From the NCBI RefSeq assembly GCF_003732265.1, contig NZ_MOBK01000006.1, forward strand, positions 992,001 to 1,056,000: a stretch of 64,000 nucleotides of DNA. Reading direction: 5' to 3'. Shown one piece after another: positions 43,925 to 53,672 of this stretch; the stretch's first letter is position 1, and every line of letters begins with the position of its first letter. The DNA comes from Pseudomonas brassicacearum (GTDB taxonomy: Bacteria; Pseudomonadota; Gammaproteobacteria; Pseudomonadales; Pseudomonadaceae). Both the position numbers and the translations under genes were made by a program. A model generated the notes under the pieces. That model was not told the origin of the DNA, searched no databases, and saw only the letters and a list, made by a program, of their open reading frames with translations.

Positions 43925-44107
43925 ATGCGCAGATTACTGTCGTTATTTTTGGTCCGGCTATTCTGGTTGGGCGTTTTTTATGTGTCGTGGTATTTAATAT
44001 CCTTGTATTTCCATGATCGATCCATCTCTGAATGCGGGACCGATCTTATCGGTTCACTCATATCCCCGCTACACATTGGCCGATTCGACACTACACGGGA
44101 AGAGTAG
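43925..44107 (+). CDS. Small membrane protein
   Basis: A 60-residue frame starting MRRLLSLFLVRLFWLGVFYV, with one membrane segment (about residues 4-28) and a short polar tail. GGAAA precedes the ATG by 7 bases. It ends 2 bases before the wzb TTG start, suggesting translational coupling. I do not recognise a family. The DNA here is visibly more AT-rich than the core genes. Confidence 0.5.
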   Translation: MRRLLSLFLVRLFWLGVFYVSWYLISLYFHDRSISECGTDLIGSLISPLHIGRFDTTREE

Positions 44108-44109
44108 CC

Positions 44110-44550
44110 TTGTTCAGAAAGATACTTATCGTATGCGTGGGCAATATTTGCCGAAGCCCAACAGCTGAAATGTTGCTGCGCAACGCGCTGGAGTCTTCGA
44201 ATATCTCGGTAACCTCCGCGGGGCTGGACGCGCGGGTGGGCGAGTCTATGGAGCCCAACGCACTTTCCGTTCTCGAAGAAAAGGGGCGCGCTGCCAAAGG
44301 GTTTAAAGCGCGGCAAATAACGCCGGCGATTGTTAATGAATCAGACCTCATTCTGGTCATGGAAAAAGAGCATGTAAAAGGCGTGCTGAATATTGCCTCG
44401 CACGCGAGGGGCAAAGTGTTTCTTCTGGGCAAGTGGCAGAGTGAGCGCGAAATAAAGGACCCGTATCGTCAAGGAAAAGCTGCTTTTGTCCATGCTCATG
44501 CATTGATTGAAGATGCTGTTTGCTCATGGGCACAGCGCCTCGGACGTTGA
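44110..44550 (+). CDS. wzb: Low-molecular-weight protein tyrosine phosphatase (Wzb/Etp)
   Basis: A 146-residue phosphatase that dephosphorylates the Wzc kinase. The signature CVGNICRSPTAE (C-x5-R-S) and the late catalytic aspartate in IKDPYRQG are present. The start is TTG 44,110, preceded by GGAAGAG, giving MFRKILIVCVGN, which matches the start and the roughly 147-residue length of E. coli Wzb. It overlaps the wzc start by one base. Confidence 0.92.
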   Translation: MFRKILIVCVGNICRSPTAEMLLRNALESSNISVTSAGLDARVGESMEPNALSVLEEKGRAAKGFKARQITPAIVNESDLILVMEKEHVKGVLNIASHARGKVFLLGKWQSEREIKDPYRQGKAAFVHAHALIEDAVCSWAQRLGR

Positions 44551-46823
44551 TGGATGATTTTCAGATTAGTATTAAAGGTAAAAGAATAGACCTTATGCAG
44601 TTACCGTCAGTAGTCAGCAGCCGGGATAAAGATGGAGACGAGATTGATCTTCTCGGCTTACTGGGCACATTGATTGATCATAAATGGTTAATAGGTGCCA
44701 TCACCGGTGCGTTCATGGTGACCGGCGCCGCCTATTCGATACTATCGCCACCTGTGTATTTGGCGAACGCGTTGGTACAGGTCGAACCGAAAAAGAACGA
44801 CATGTTGGGGTTTTCGGATATCAGCAGCATGCTGGGTGGCCAATCCCCGGCGGCGACCGAAATCGGAATTATCAAATCCCGCGCGGTCATCGGTAAAACC
44901 GTCGATGACCTGCGTCTGGATATCGTGATAACGCCGAACACCTTTCCCGTGGTGGGCGGTTTTATCGCACGGCGATACAAGAGCACCCCGACGGAAAGTG
45001 TTTCACCTGCTCGCTTCGGCATGAGCAGTTATGCCTGGGGTGGCGAGCGCCTTGATATCGAAAAGCTCAAGCTGCCCGATGAACTGCTGGGTAAAAAATT
45101 GACCCTGGTGGCTGAAGAGCAAAATCGCTTCAAACTCTACGATGATAATGGTGGTTTGTTGGCCGCCGGCACCACGGGCACCGCGGTTGTAGAAAATGGG
45201 GTCGAGGTGCTTGTCGCGCGCATGGCCGCGAATCCGGGCACTACATTCGAAGTCGTTCGCAATCCACGGATTGTCACCATTCAGAATTACCAGGACGCTC
45301 TCGATGTCTCCGAGCAAGGTAAAGAGTCGGGCATTATAAGCCTGGCCCTTGCCAGCACCGACTACACGCTGGCGGTGAAGATTCTAAACAAGGTCTCGAC
45401 GCTCTATGTACAGCAGAATGTGCAACGCACCTCTGCCGAGGCGGCCCAGAGCCTGGACTTCCTGCAGGCGCAACTGCCTCAAGTCAAAGAGGATCTGGTC
45501 AAGGCCAGCAATGCGCTGAACAGCTATCAAACCCGCGGTAACACCGTAAACATCTCACTTGAAACCAAGTCTGTTCTGGAGCAGATGGTGGTGCTGGATA
45601 CGCGCATCTCCGATCTGAAGCTCCAGCAGGCGGACCTGGATCGAAAGTTCACCCGAGAACACCCGGCCTACCGCGCCTTGATGGCTCAAATCGGCGATTT
45701 GAGCAAACAGCGCCATGGCCTGGAGAAGAAGGTTCAGGATCTTCCGGCAACGCAGCAGGAGCTGTTGAACCTCACTCGTGATGTGGAAGTGGCGACACAG
45801 ATTTATACCCAGTTGCTGAATAAATCCCAGGAACTGGACATCATCAGGGCAGGGGCGGTCGGCAATGCGCGGTTGATCGATACTGCCGATGTCGATACCA
45901 CAACCCCGGTCAAACCACGCAAAGCCCTGATCGTTCTCATTGCAACTTTCCTTGGCGCGTTTGTCGGTGTTGCCTTGGTGTTGGTGCGTAAATCCCTGAG
46001 TCGCGGACTAGAGGGGCCGGAAGCCATCGAACAGCTTGGGCTGCCGGTTTATGCCTCTATTCCGTACAGCGATTTGCAACGGGAAGAAGACAGCAAAAAA
46101 CTTCGGCTGGGCGACGGCGTCAACACCCCGTCTTTTCTGTTGGCCCTGCGTAATCCCACTGACCTGTCAATCGAGTCGATACGCAGCTTGCGAACCTGTT
46201 TGCATTTTGCGGGGCTGGATGCGACCAACAACCGGATCATGATTTCCGGGCCGAGTCCGCAGGTGGGCAAAACGTTTGTGTCCTCGAACCTGGCCGCGGT
46301 CATTGCCCAAAGCGGGCAGCGGGTTGTACTGATCGATGCCGATATGCGCAAAGGTCATCTGCACAAGACCCTGGCAACGCCGATCACCAATGGTTTATCC
46401 GATCTATTAACCAAGCGCTGCAGTATTGAGCAGGCGATCAATAGAGTTGAAACGGATAACTTGCATTTCATTAGTCGTGGGCAGGTGCCGCCTAACCCGT
46501 CAGAGCTGTTGATGCATGCCAACTTTCGAGAGCTCCTGGCAGAACTAAGTGAGCTCTACGATGTGGTGATTATCGATACTCCACCGCTTCTGGCAGTGAC
46601 GGATGCTGCCATCGTAGGACGTGAAGCCGCCATTAATCTGATTGTGACTCGCTTTGGTGTGAATCCTGCCAAAGAGATCGAATTGACAATCCGTCGATTT
46701 GCGCAAAACGGTATCGAGTTGAAGGGCGCCATTTTTAACGGCGTCGAGAAACGCGCGTCCAGCTATTACGGTAATGGCAGTTATGGCTATTACAACTATG
46801 AGTACGCCTCTGACAAGTCCTGA
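44550..46823 (+). CDS. wzc: Polysaccharide co-polymerase and tyrosine autokinase (Wzc/Etk)
   Basis: A 757-residue inner-membrane BY-kinase. The Wzz domain has a first membrane segment near residue 45 (IGAITGAFMVTGAAYSIL) and a second near residue 460 (LIVLIATFLGAFVGVALVLV). The cytoplasmic kinase has Walker A SGPSPQVGKTFVSS, Walker A' VVLIDADMRKG and Walker B VVIIDTPP, and ends in a tyrosine cluster (SSYYGNGSYGYYNYEYA). It sets chain length and opens the outer-membrane channel. The ATG at 44,550 overlaps the wzb TGA; 44,595 is an alternative. Confidence 0.93.
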   Translation: MDDFQISIKGKRIDLMQLPSVVSSRDKDGDEIDLLGLLGTLIDHKWLIGAITGAFMVTGAAYSILSPPVYLANALVQVEPKKNDMLGFSDISSMLGGQSPAATEIGIIKSRAVIGKTVDDLRLDIVITPNTFPVVGGFIARRYKSTPTESVSPARFGMSSYAWGGERLDIEKLKLPDELLGKKLTLVAEEQNRFKLYDDNGGLLAAGTTGTAVVENGVEVLVARMAANPGTTFEVVRNPRIVTIQNYQDALDVSEQGKESGIISLALASTDYTLAVKILNKVSTLYVQQNVQRTSAEAAQSLDFLQAQLPQVKEDLVKASNALNSYQTRGNTVNISLETKSVLEQMVVLDTRISDLKLQQADLDRKFTREHPAYRALMAQIGDLSKQRHGLEKKVQDLPATQQELLNLTRDVEVATQIYTQLLNKSQELDIIRAGAVGNARLIDTADVDTTTPVKPRKALIVLIATFLGAFVGVALVLVRKSLSRGLEGPEAIEQLGLPVYASIPYSDLQREEDSKKLRLGDGVNTPSFLLALRNPTDLSIESIRSLRTCLHFAGLDATNNRIMISGPSPQVGKTFVSSNLAAVIAQSGQRVVLIDADMRKGHLHKTLATPITNGLSDLLTKRCSIEQAINRVETDNLHFISRGQVPPNPSELLMHANFRELLAELSELYDVVIIDTPPLLAVTDAAIVGREAAINLIVTRFGVNPAKEIELTIRRFAQNGIELKGAIFNGVEKRASSYYGNGSYGYYNYEYASDKS

Positions 46824-46857
46824 TGCGAGTTCTATCTACCAGGTAGTCGAGTTGAGA

Positions 46858-46884
46858 GTGGTTTAACGATCGTTAACCACTTTT
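46858..46884 (+). terminator. Terminator-like hairpin between wzc and the glycosyltransferase gene
   Basis: GTGGTTTAACG and CGTTAACCAC form a stem with one bulge and are followed by TTTT. It would partially separate the Wzb/Wzc unit from the assembly genes. Confidence 0.45.
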
Positions 46885-46927
46885 AACGCTGCTTGCCTGC
46901 GACAAAGTTCATGGAGATAGGTGGAAT

Positions 46928-48010
46928 ATGAAAAAAATACTGCACGTTGCGGAAACAATCAAAGGTGGTGTTGCGACGGTCATCCGTACAATATCGACCC
47001 CTCCTCAGGACCACGCACTGAAGTATGAACTGGTTTATCTGGTTCCATTCGATCAGAAGAAAGAGCTGCACGGTATTGATGAGAAAAACATCAGGACCTT
47101 TTCCCGGAACAAGCGCGACGTCCTGTCTCTGTTGCGGTTTGCCTGGAAACTGGCCTGTGTGATTTTCAAGGAGAAACCGGATGTCGTGCACTTGCACAGC
47201 ACGTTTTCCGGGGTGATCGGCCGGTGTGTGTGTCTGGTCATGCGCCCTTGGCGGTCACCTAAAATTGTTTACTGCCCGCACGCATTTTCCTTCTTGATGG
47301 AGAGTTCTCCGGTCAAACAGAAAGTGTATTCGCTGGTTGAGCGGGCTTTGCAGAAAGTGACTGACGTCATTATCTGCGTCAGTCAGTATGAAATGGATAA
47401 AGCCGCATCGTTTGGTATCGATCGTCACCGTATGAAGCTGATCTACAACGGTATTCATTATAAAAGTGATGAGAGCAAGACCAGCGACAGCACGGACATT
47501 CATCTTCTGTTTGTCGGTCGACTGGACTACCAGAAAGGCTTCGATCTTTTGCTCAAGGCGTTCGCCGAAGTCGAGCGAACTGACCTGAGACTCACTGTCG
47601 TTGGCAGCGCGGTCAACGAAGACACCGTCGAGTGCCCCGATATTGATGCCGTGGAATACCTGCCTTGGGTGACGCCGGCTGAAGTAACCGAACTGTATAA
47701 AACGGCGGATGCCCTGATTGTGCCAAGTCGCTGGGAGGGCTTTGCCATGGTGCCTCTCGAAGGGATGGCCATGGGCGTGCCGGTGATCGCCAGTGACTGC
47801 ACATCGCTGCCAGAGCTGGTGACGGACAACATCACGGGTTACCTGTTTTCGACCGGAGACTACCAGGCGCTGGCCAGCATTTTGCTGAATATCAAAAAAC
47901 AAAAGCTGCTGGAACTCGGCACTGAAAGCCGCAAGAAAGTGCGCGAACAGTTCAGCGCAACGTTGATGATCCAGCAAACCTATGACGTGTATTCCGCTCA
48001 AACTTATTAA
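46928..48010 (+). CDS. Glycosyltransferase family 4
   Basis: A 360-residue GT-B transferase. The C-terminal half has HLLFVGRLDYQKGFDLLLKA and the donor-binding E-x7-E motif in SRWEGFAMVPLEGMAMGVPV. The N-terminal part opens KKILHVAETIKGGVATVIRT. It adds a sugar from a nucleotide donor to the lipid-linked primer on the cytoplasmic side. It is the only clear non-priming glycosyltransferase in the locus. The next gene follows after 15 bases. Confidence 0.9.
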   Translation: MKKILHVAETIKGGVATVIRTISTPPQDHALKYELVYLVPFDQKKELHGIDEKNIRTFSRNKRDVLSLLRFAWKLACVIFKEKPDVVHLHSTFSGVIGRCVCLVMRPWRSPKIVYCPHAFSFLMESSPVKQKVYSLVERALQKVTDVIICVSQYEMDKAASFGIDRHRMKLIYNGIHYKSDESKTSDSTDIHLLFVGRLDYQKGFDLLLKAFAEVERTDLRLTVVGSAVNEDTVECPDIDAVEYLPWVTPAEVTELYKTADALIVPSRWEGFAMVPLEGMAMGVPVIASDCTSLPELVTDNITGYLFSTGDYQALASILLNIKKQKLLELGTESRKKVREQFSATLMIQQTYDVYSAQTY

Positions 48011-48025
48011 GTAGAAATCAAGATC

Positions 48026-49138
48026 ATGAACGTAACTATTTTGCATGGCTACAGTGCGTCGAACTCGGGTGATGGGCTTCTCGTGGATTTGGCAATTGCC
48101 ATGGTGCTGCGCAACTTTGGTGCAGACACGTTAATAAACGTAGTTGCGTCAGACCCACAGTCATTCAGTTATCTTCCGTATAAGCGGTATGACGCGCCGG
48201 TCATGGCGGCTAAAGGATTTGGTCGAGTGAAAGAGGCGGTTTTTCTTAACCAGTCCTACGCGCCCCTGGCCGATCTGTTGAAAACCACCGACCTGATCGT
48301 CGGGGTAGGCGGTGGGTACATGCGCTCGAAAAGCACCTTTGAACACATCAAGCTGAAACTGGGTCATGCCAAACAGCTTGAAACGGCGATCAAGAGCAAG
48401 GTGCCGTCGGTTTATCTTCCACAAAGCATCGGTCCGTTCCATGGCGAGAGCAGCAAAATCGTAGAACACTACGCCAGTGCCGATGCGGTATTTGTCAGGG
48501 ACAACCGATCGTCGGCCATTTTTCAATCCCACGAAAATGTCTACCGGGCACCGGACCTGGCGGTTCAGGCATTAGCGAAAAAGATCCTGGTGCAACCCAA
48601 GTTCACCCGCTGTGCTGCATCTCCTGCCGTAGTCTGCGTTGTTTTACGCAAGCCGCCGGAATGGAGCAAAGAGAAGAAAGTTGCGTACGTTGCGAACCTG
48701 AAGCTTCTATTGCAAAGACTAAGGGCGAAAAGCAAAGTGGTCTGCGCTGTGCAAAGTGCTGTGCGCGGCAACGACGATGGCGCGTTTTACAGGGAGCTCG
48801 GCATTACCGAAGCCCTGTTGCCCTTGAAGGCAACACTGGCGAAGTATCAGCCAGACCTGGTTATTTCCGTCCGGTTGCATGGGGCGATTGAGTCACTCCT
48901 CGCCGGCGTACCTGCTTTCCATATCAGTTATGAACGCAAAGGCTTCGGTGCGTATCAGGACATGGGCGTGGAGGACTGGGTGATCAACGGCGCAGACATC
49001 AATGTCGACACCGTCATCGACACGGTTTATGCCCCCAACGCGCTCACCCGATTCGGCAAGAAACTCACGGACACCTGTAAAGAAATCGAAGCCAAAACGG
49101 TGCAGATGGACAATATCATCAAAGGGATTGTTCGATGA
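48026..49138 (+). CDS. Polysaccharide pyruvyl transferase
   Basis: A 370-residue member of the PS_pyruv_trans family, which transfers pyruvate from phosphoenolpyruvate to make a ketal on a sugar. Family features are HGYSASNSGDGLLVDLAI at the N-terminus, VGVGGGYMR, YLPQSIGPFHGE and SVRLHGAIESLLAGVPAFHI. It would give the polymer a negative charge. Its stop overlaps the flippase start as ATGA. Confidence 0.88.
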   Translation: MNVTILHGYSASNSGDGLLVDLAIAMVLRNFGADTLINVVASDPQSFSYLPYKRYDAPVMAAKGFGRVKEAVFLNQSYAPLADLLKTTDLIVGVGGGYMRSKSTFEHIKLKLGHAKQLETAIKSKVPSVYLPQSIGPFHGESSKIVEHYASADAVFVRDNRSSAIFQSHENVYRAPDLAVQALAKKILVQPKFTRCAASPAVVCVVLRKPPEWSKEKKVAYVANLKLLLQRLRAKSKVVCAVQSAVRGNDDGAFYRELGITEALLPLKATLAKYQPDLVISVRLHGAIESLLAGVPAFHISYERKGFGAYQDMGVEDWVINGADINVDTVIDTVYAPNALTRFGKKLTDTCKEIEAKTVQMDNIIKGIVR

Positions 49139-50355
49139 TATTTCGGTTGTTGCTACGGGGAGGTGCACTAGGCGCAAAGTTTTTGCTGGTGTTGGCCATC
49201 ACTCATTATCTGGGTTATGACGCATTGGGTTTTTACGGCGTCGTGGTCGCTGCCTCTTTGATAGCCTCGAAGTTTTACAGCGTCGGGTTCAGTTCTGAAA
49301 TCAATCGGCTGATCAGCGTCGGCGGCAGTTCGCGGCTCGTTGTCGATAGGGTATTGGTCCTGTACCTGGCCGTTGGTTTGTTGTTGTCGGTGGTCACGGT
49401 CGCCCTGTACTCGCTCTTCAGTGATGTTGAAGCAAGTGCCGCGTTGATCGCTTGCGTCACGCTTCTGCTGCTCACCGAGCATCTTTCCTTCGAAATAAAC
49501 TCGTTTGTTTTTTCGGCGCAAAAAGCCAACTGGGGCGCGGTACTGTTTTTCATAAAAACCGGGCTCTGGGCGCTGCTTGCTGTCGCGGGATTGATGGCGG
49601 GCGTGGTGTCCAGCATCGCCAGTGTTCTTTGGCTTTGGGTGATCACCAACCTGCTGGTCATCGTGGCCGGTTACTTGATTGTGGTGAACGTTCACAAGGG
49701 ACGGGAAGTCAATGTCGTCACCACCGTTTCTGTGTGGCGAGCAGGGCTGCCCTTTTATCTGGGTGGCGGCCTGATCGCACTCAGTCAGTACGCCGAGCGT
49801 TTTCTTATTCTGGACATTGAACCGTACGCCAGTCTCGGCAAGTACGTGTATTCCTGGTCTGCGGCCAACACCTTGCAGGCGCTGTCCTATGCGGTTGTTG
49901 CCGTCGTCGGCATTCCGGTACTTGCCAAGCGTTACAGGAATAATCAACAGGCGCTGACAGTCCGGCAACTGTTCCTGAATCAATGGGTGTTGCGCTCACT
50001 CATTGTTTCCGGTGCGGTGGCGGTGCTGATTTATGCCTTCTTTAATGTCCTGCTGGATTACGTGGACGTGGCAGTCCCGCGCCCGGATAACAGGATTTTA
50101 TCCATATTGATTTTCTCCTTTGCCCTGCGTGCCGTCGGCGACATCGTATGGGGAGGTCTTATTGCGTCGAAGAACAGTCGGGTGTCGCTGGCCAGTGCGG
50201 CGATATGCCTGATGGTTTCACTGCCTGTCAGCTATGTACTGATTAAACATTATTCAATTTATGGCGCGGCGTGGGGGAACGTCTTCTCGATTACGGTGCA
50301 GTTGGTCGTTATCGCTTTGCTGACCAGGTTTGCCCGGGCGAAGGGGGCGTTGTAA
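49135..50355 (+). CDS. wzx: Polysaccharide flippase (Wzx type)
   Basis: A 406-residue protein with about 12 membrane segments, resembling the O-antigen/polysaccharide exporter (PST) family. Position between the pyruvyl transferase and a Wzy-like protein supports a role in flipping the lipid-linked repeat. The GGALGAKFLLVLAITHYLGY start is typical. It overlaps the next gene by one base (TAATG). Confidence 0.8.
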   Translation: MIFRLLLRGGALGAKFLLVLAITHYLGYDALGFYGVVVAASLIASKFYSVGFSSEINRLISVGGSSRLVVDRVLVLYLAVGLLLSVVTVALYSLFSDVEASAALIACVTLLLLTEHLSFEINSFVFSAQKANWGAVLFFIKTGLWALLAVAGLMAGVVSSIASVLWLWVITNLLVIVAGYLIVVNVHKGREVNVVTTVSVWRAGLPFYLGGGLIALSQYAERFLILDIEPYASLGKYVYSWSAANTLQALSYAVVAVVGIPVLAKRYRNNQQALTVRQLFLNQWVLRSLIVSGAVAVLIYAFFNVLLDYVDVAVPRPDNRILSILIFSFALRAVGDIVWGGLIASKNSRVSLASAAICLMVSLPVSYVLIKHYSIYGAAWGNVFSITVQLVVIALLTRFARAKGAL

Positions 50356-51458
50356 TGGCTTTGTCTCTGCCTTCCATAGAGTTTCGTGGACGAAAACTCG
50401 ACTCGTCGATCTCGTTCCTGATTTTGTTCTGCGGTCTTTTTCTGTCCATTGCGATGCCGCTGCTGATGCACCGGGATCCAGGTCCGGATGCGATGACGTT
50501 GTGGTCGTCATACGTTCGTTCAGACAACTGCAACTTCTGGAATCCCTTCTCGCCAGACCGGTCTTCTTACGAATGCTCCGCTTACCTGCTACGTCCCACC
50601 GGGATAAACCTGACCAATGCCTGGGCCTACGGGATGCTGTGCAATCTTTTTCTGACGTCGATCCCGATCTTTATCTTCAGAAGAATACCGATAACGATTT
50701 TCCTGACCTTGTGTTTGTGGGGCGTGGTCCGGTCGTTCTTCCTCGATAACCTGACCAAGGAAATCATTGTCTCGGTGGCGGTGATTGCCATTCTGGTTTT
50801 TTCATTTTCGAAGCGATACCGAGCGGGCTTTTTTCTGTCTGCGCTGTTTTATGGCGTGCTGATCCGGCCCTACTGGATCCTGTTTTCGCTGGTCTGGGTT
50901 GGCGTGTGCGTGATGAAAAAGCATGTGTCGCGTTTCAGCTTTTTCCTGATGTTGTTCGCGTTCTATCTGGCGATCGCAACAGCGATTCAGCTGCTGGTCG
51001 GCTATTCGGTTTCGTCCATTCGGGCCAGTAACAATGAACAACGGACGCTGGGCGAGGAGGGCTCAAAGTCATTGATCGTGTCGTGGATCAACGGCGGTGA
51101 TTTCGTATCGCAGGCCGTGGATTCGATGAGCATCTTTTTCAGGTTGTCGTTCCCGGTGGAGTTAATACTTTTATCGGGCCTGGGGCAGATCATCTTTGTT
51201 GTCCTGATGATGATGACCTCGTTGTTGATGTTCAAAATGATGACGTCGAGTCACTACAAGGGCTCGCTCATCGAACCGAAAGTCAAAGAGCTAATCGCTA
51301 TCCCACTGTCCTTTTTATTGGTGCAGGGGCTGTTCGAGCCTGACTTCGGCTCGTTTGCCCGACATTTCTCCATGGTGGTGCCGGTCCTGTTTCTGGGGCT
51401 GGGGTTGCAGTTGCGCTCAAAAAAACCTGAGTCGGTTGATTCAAGCGCCTTGAACTGA
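50355..51458 (+). CDS. Polytopic membrane protein, probable Wzy polymerase
   Basis: A 367-residue protein with about 9-10 membrane segments and a larger polar loop (about residues 215-260). Wzy proteins are poorly conserved, so the call rests on topology, length and position between the flippase and the acyltransferase, with no other candidate in the locus. Confidence 0.6.
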   Translation: MALSLPSIEFRGRKLDSSISFLILFCGLFLSIAMPLLMHRDPGPDAMTLWSSYVRSDNCNFWNPFSPDRSSYECSAYLLRPTGINLTNAWAYGMLCNLFLTSIPIFIFRRIPITIFLTLCLWGVVRSFFLDNLTKEIIVSVAVIAILVFSFSKRYRAGFFLSALFYGVLIRPYWILFSLVWVGVCVMKKHVSRFSFFLMLFAFYLAIATAIQLLVGYSVSSIRASNNEQRTLGEEGSKSLIVSWINGGDFVSQAVDSMSIFFRLSFPVELILLSGLGQIIFVVLMMMTSLLMFKMMTSSHYKGSLIEPKVKELIAIPLSFLLVQGLFEPDFGSFARHFSMVVPVLFLGLGLQLRSKKPESVDSSALN

Positions 51459-51470
51459 GGTTTGTGGTTT

Positions 51471-52508
51471 ATGCAAAGCAAGAAAAAGTCGTTGGAAATA
51501 GAAACGCTCAGAGGCCTGGCGTGCCTGCTGCTGGTGCTCTATCACGTGATAGGGCCGCTCGGCGGTGGACTGAAAATTGACCTGGGCTCACCTTTCCGAA
51601 TCCTGGCGGACTCGATGGTGTACGTCAGGATGCCGTTGTTCACCTTTATATCGGGCTATATCTATTCCATTTACAAAATCAGAGGCAATGACTTCTCTGC
51701 TTACTGTGTGGGCAAGGTCAGAAGGTTGATCGTGCCGCTGTTCTTTGTCGGTGTTCCATTTTCGGTGCTGCAGGCTGTGGCGCCGGGGGTGAACAAGGAC
51801 GTCGGGTTGATGGACGCCTTGTTGTCGTTTTACTTGCCGGTTAACCACTTCTGGTTTTTGCAGGCGGTTTTTATCATATTCATGTTTGTCGGGTTTCTGC
51901 AGTGGCGCGGTCTGTTACAGACGCCGACGCGCCTGTACCTGTTGTTTTTGTTTTCCGCAGCCGTGTTCCTGATGCCGCTTGTTCCGGTCGATGCGTTTGG
52001 CATTAACGGTGCTATTTATCTGCTGCCATTCTTTGTGACGGGGATGATTTGCCACGAGAATGTCGACGTTTTAAAGCGGTCGCTGAAAGTGATCGGGCCC
52101 GTGGTGTTCGTCCTGATATCGGTCGCGCTGCTCTACATTGCCGCCGTGGATCGCGAACTCATTGTCGATCGCCGGAGTCTGGTCGGATTGCTCGTTGGCT
52201 GTACTTCCTGCATCGCGCTACTGTCGACCGACATGCGCTCGAAAGTGCTGATCTGGCTCGGTGGATACTCCTACGCGATATTCCTCTTTCACGTGCTGTT
52301 TGCCGCCAGTTCACGGTTCGCTTTGGGACGCTTGGGCGTCACGGATGAAAGCGTCCTGGTCTTAGGCGGCGTGCTGTGCGGATTGTTGGGGCCGGTGGTG
52401 CTGGCGAACGTGTTCAGCCGTTTCACCCTGACCTCTGTGCTGTTTCTGGGCGAGCGGGCGAGCGGCAAAAAGACCCTGGCGCAAGGACTGAAGGTGTCTC
52501 ACTCCTGA
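51471..52508 (+). CDS. Acyltransferase family 3, membrane-bound
   Basis: A 345-residue multi-pass protein with ETLRGLACLLLVLYHV, the conserved acyltransferase-3 opening with the catalytic histidine, and R-M-P-L-F-T-F-I-S-G-Y in the second segment. Such enzymes add acetyl or succinyl groups to exopolysaccharide. The ATG at 51,471 follows GAGG. Confidence 0.88.
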   Translation: MQSKKKSLEIETLRGLACLLLVLYHVIGPLGGGLKIDLGSPFRILADSMVYVRMPLFTFISGYIYSIYKIRGNDFSAYCVGKVRRLIVPLFFVGVPFSVLQAVAPGVNKDVGLMDALLSFYLPVNHFWFLQAVFIIFMFVGFLQWRGLLQTPTRLYLLFLFSAAVFLMPLVPVDAFGINGAIYLLPFFVTGMICHENVDVLKRSLKVIGPVVFVLISVALLYIAAVDRELIVDRRSLVGLLVGCTSCIALLSTDMRSKVLIWLGGYSYAIFLFHVLFAASSRFALGRLGVTDESVLVLGGVLCGLLGPVVLANVFSRFTLTSVLFLGERASGKKTLAQGLKVSHS

Positions 52509-52531
52509 CCGTCAAATAAAGGAAGAGGCCA

Positions 52532-53668
52532 ATGGTTTATATCGATGATGTACGTCCCGTTTCGACGCCGGTTATCGAGGTGCGAAGTTCATTCGAACGG
52601 CTTTCCGGACTGGGCAAGGGTAAGTCGGGGGAGGTGCTGGACATCTCGGTGATAGGCGACAGCTACAGCGCCGGGCAGGACTTTTATCTGAATGACCTCA
52701 CTCAGCGCCTGGCGAAAGACTTCGGTTTCGCCGGGCCTGGCTATGTCGGGTTTAACCACGGCACCGCGCTCGGTGGTACGAACTTCAAGTACACCCGTAG
52801 CAACAAGCAATACTTCGGTGGTGATTGGGACGTTTCCAGTCTCGGGCAGGCGAGTCCGGACAGTCGCACAGTGACCGGGCAGGCGGGTGCTTACATTGAG
52901 ATCGACTCTAAGCAGACGGCCGTGATCAACACGTCCATTAGCCAATCCAAACTGCTCTACCTGGGCAACGGTAAAACCAGTGAGATGAGGTATCGGTGGA
53001 CACCTTCCGACACGTGGCAGTCTTTGACGATGGCGGGTTCCGGGATTCAGGAAGTGCAATTAAGTGTCCCCACCACTGATGATTGGGCGTTAAGGCTCGA
53101 AGTGGTGAAGGGTGCTCCGACATTGTTTGGCTTGTGGATGGCCAATGACCGTGGCGGTGTCCGGGTCTCCAAACTTGCTGCTTCGGGCGCCGCTTCCGCT
53201 GACTTCTATAACAGCGACAGCCAATGGCAGGCCCAGTGGAAGGCCGTCGTTTCAAAGATACCGGCAGACGTTTACCTGATTATGTTGGGTGGCAACGACC
53301 AGGGGTTTGGCGTGAAGCCCAAGGATTATCTGGAAAACATGAAAGGCTTGGTGCAGATGGTTCGCGAGGTTCATCCCGCAGCGAGCGTCAATGTGATCCT
53401 GCGTGAGGACACAACACGTTCCAGTGCCTATCCTATGACGGACTATGCCCAGGTACTTGAACCGTGGGCGCGTTCGCAGAACATTGCCTACTGGGATTTG
53501 CAGTGTACGTTCGGTCCCGACTTCAAACGTTATGCCAGTGACGGACCGACCCCCATGATCGGCCCGGACAAGATTCACCCCATCCCGGGTTCGGGAGGTC
53601 GGCTTATCGCCGATTACTTTTATCGACTGCTGGTCGGTGAGCCGCCATGTGCTGCCGCTTTAAAGTAA
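52532..53668 (+). CDS. SGNH/GDSL-type esterase, apparently without signal peptide
   Basis: A 378-residue hydrolase with block I IGDSYSAG (Ser44), block III IMLGGNDQGF and block V DKIHP with the catalytic Asp-His pair. Residues about 95-210 form an insert rich in beta-strands (YIEIDSKQTAVINTSISQSK and onward), probably a jelly-roll that could bind carbohydrate. No signal peptide or membrane segment is evident. It likely trims or transfers acyl groups on the polymer or its precursor. It follows the acyltransferase gene by 23 bases. Confidence 0.8.
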   Translation: MVYIDDVRPVSTPVIEVRSSFERLSGLGKGKSGEVLDISVIGDSYSAGQDFYLNDLTQRLAKDFGFAGPGYVGFNHGTALGGTNFKYTRSNKQYFGGDWDVSSLGQASPDSRTVTGQAGAYIEIDSKQTAVINTSISQSKLLYLGNGKTSEMRYRWTPSDTWQSLTMAGSGIQEVQLSVPTTDDWALRLEVVKGAPTLFGLWMANDRGGVRVSKLAASGAASADFYNSDSQWQAQWKAVVSKIPADVYLIMLGGNDQGFGVKPKDYLENMKGLVQMVREVHPAASVNVILREDTTRSSAYPMTDYAQVLEPWARSQNIAYWDLQCTFGPDFKRYASDGPTPMIGPDKIHPIPGSGGRLIADYFYRLLVGEPPCAAALK

Positions 53669-53672
53669 CCCT

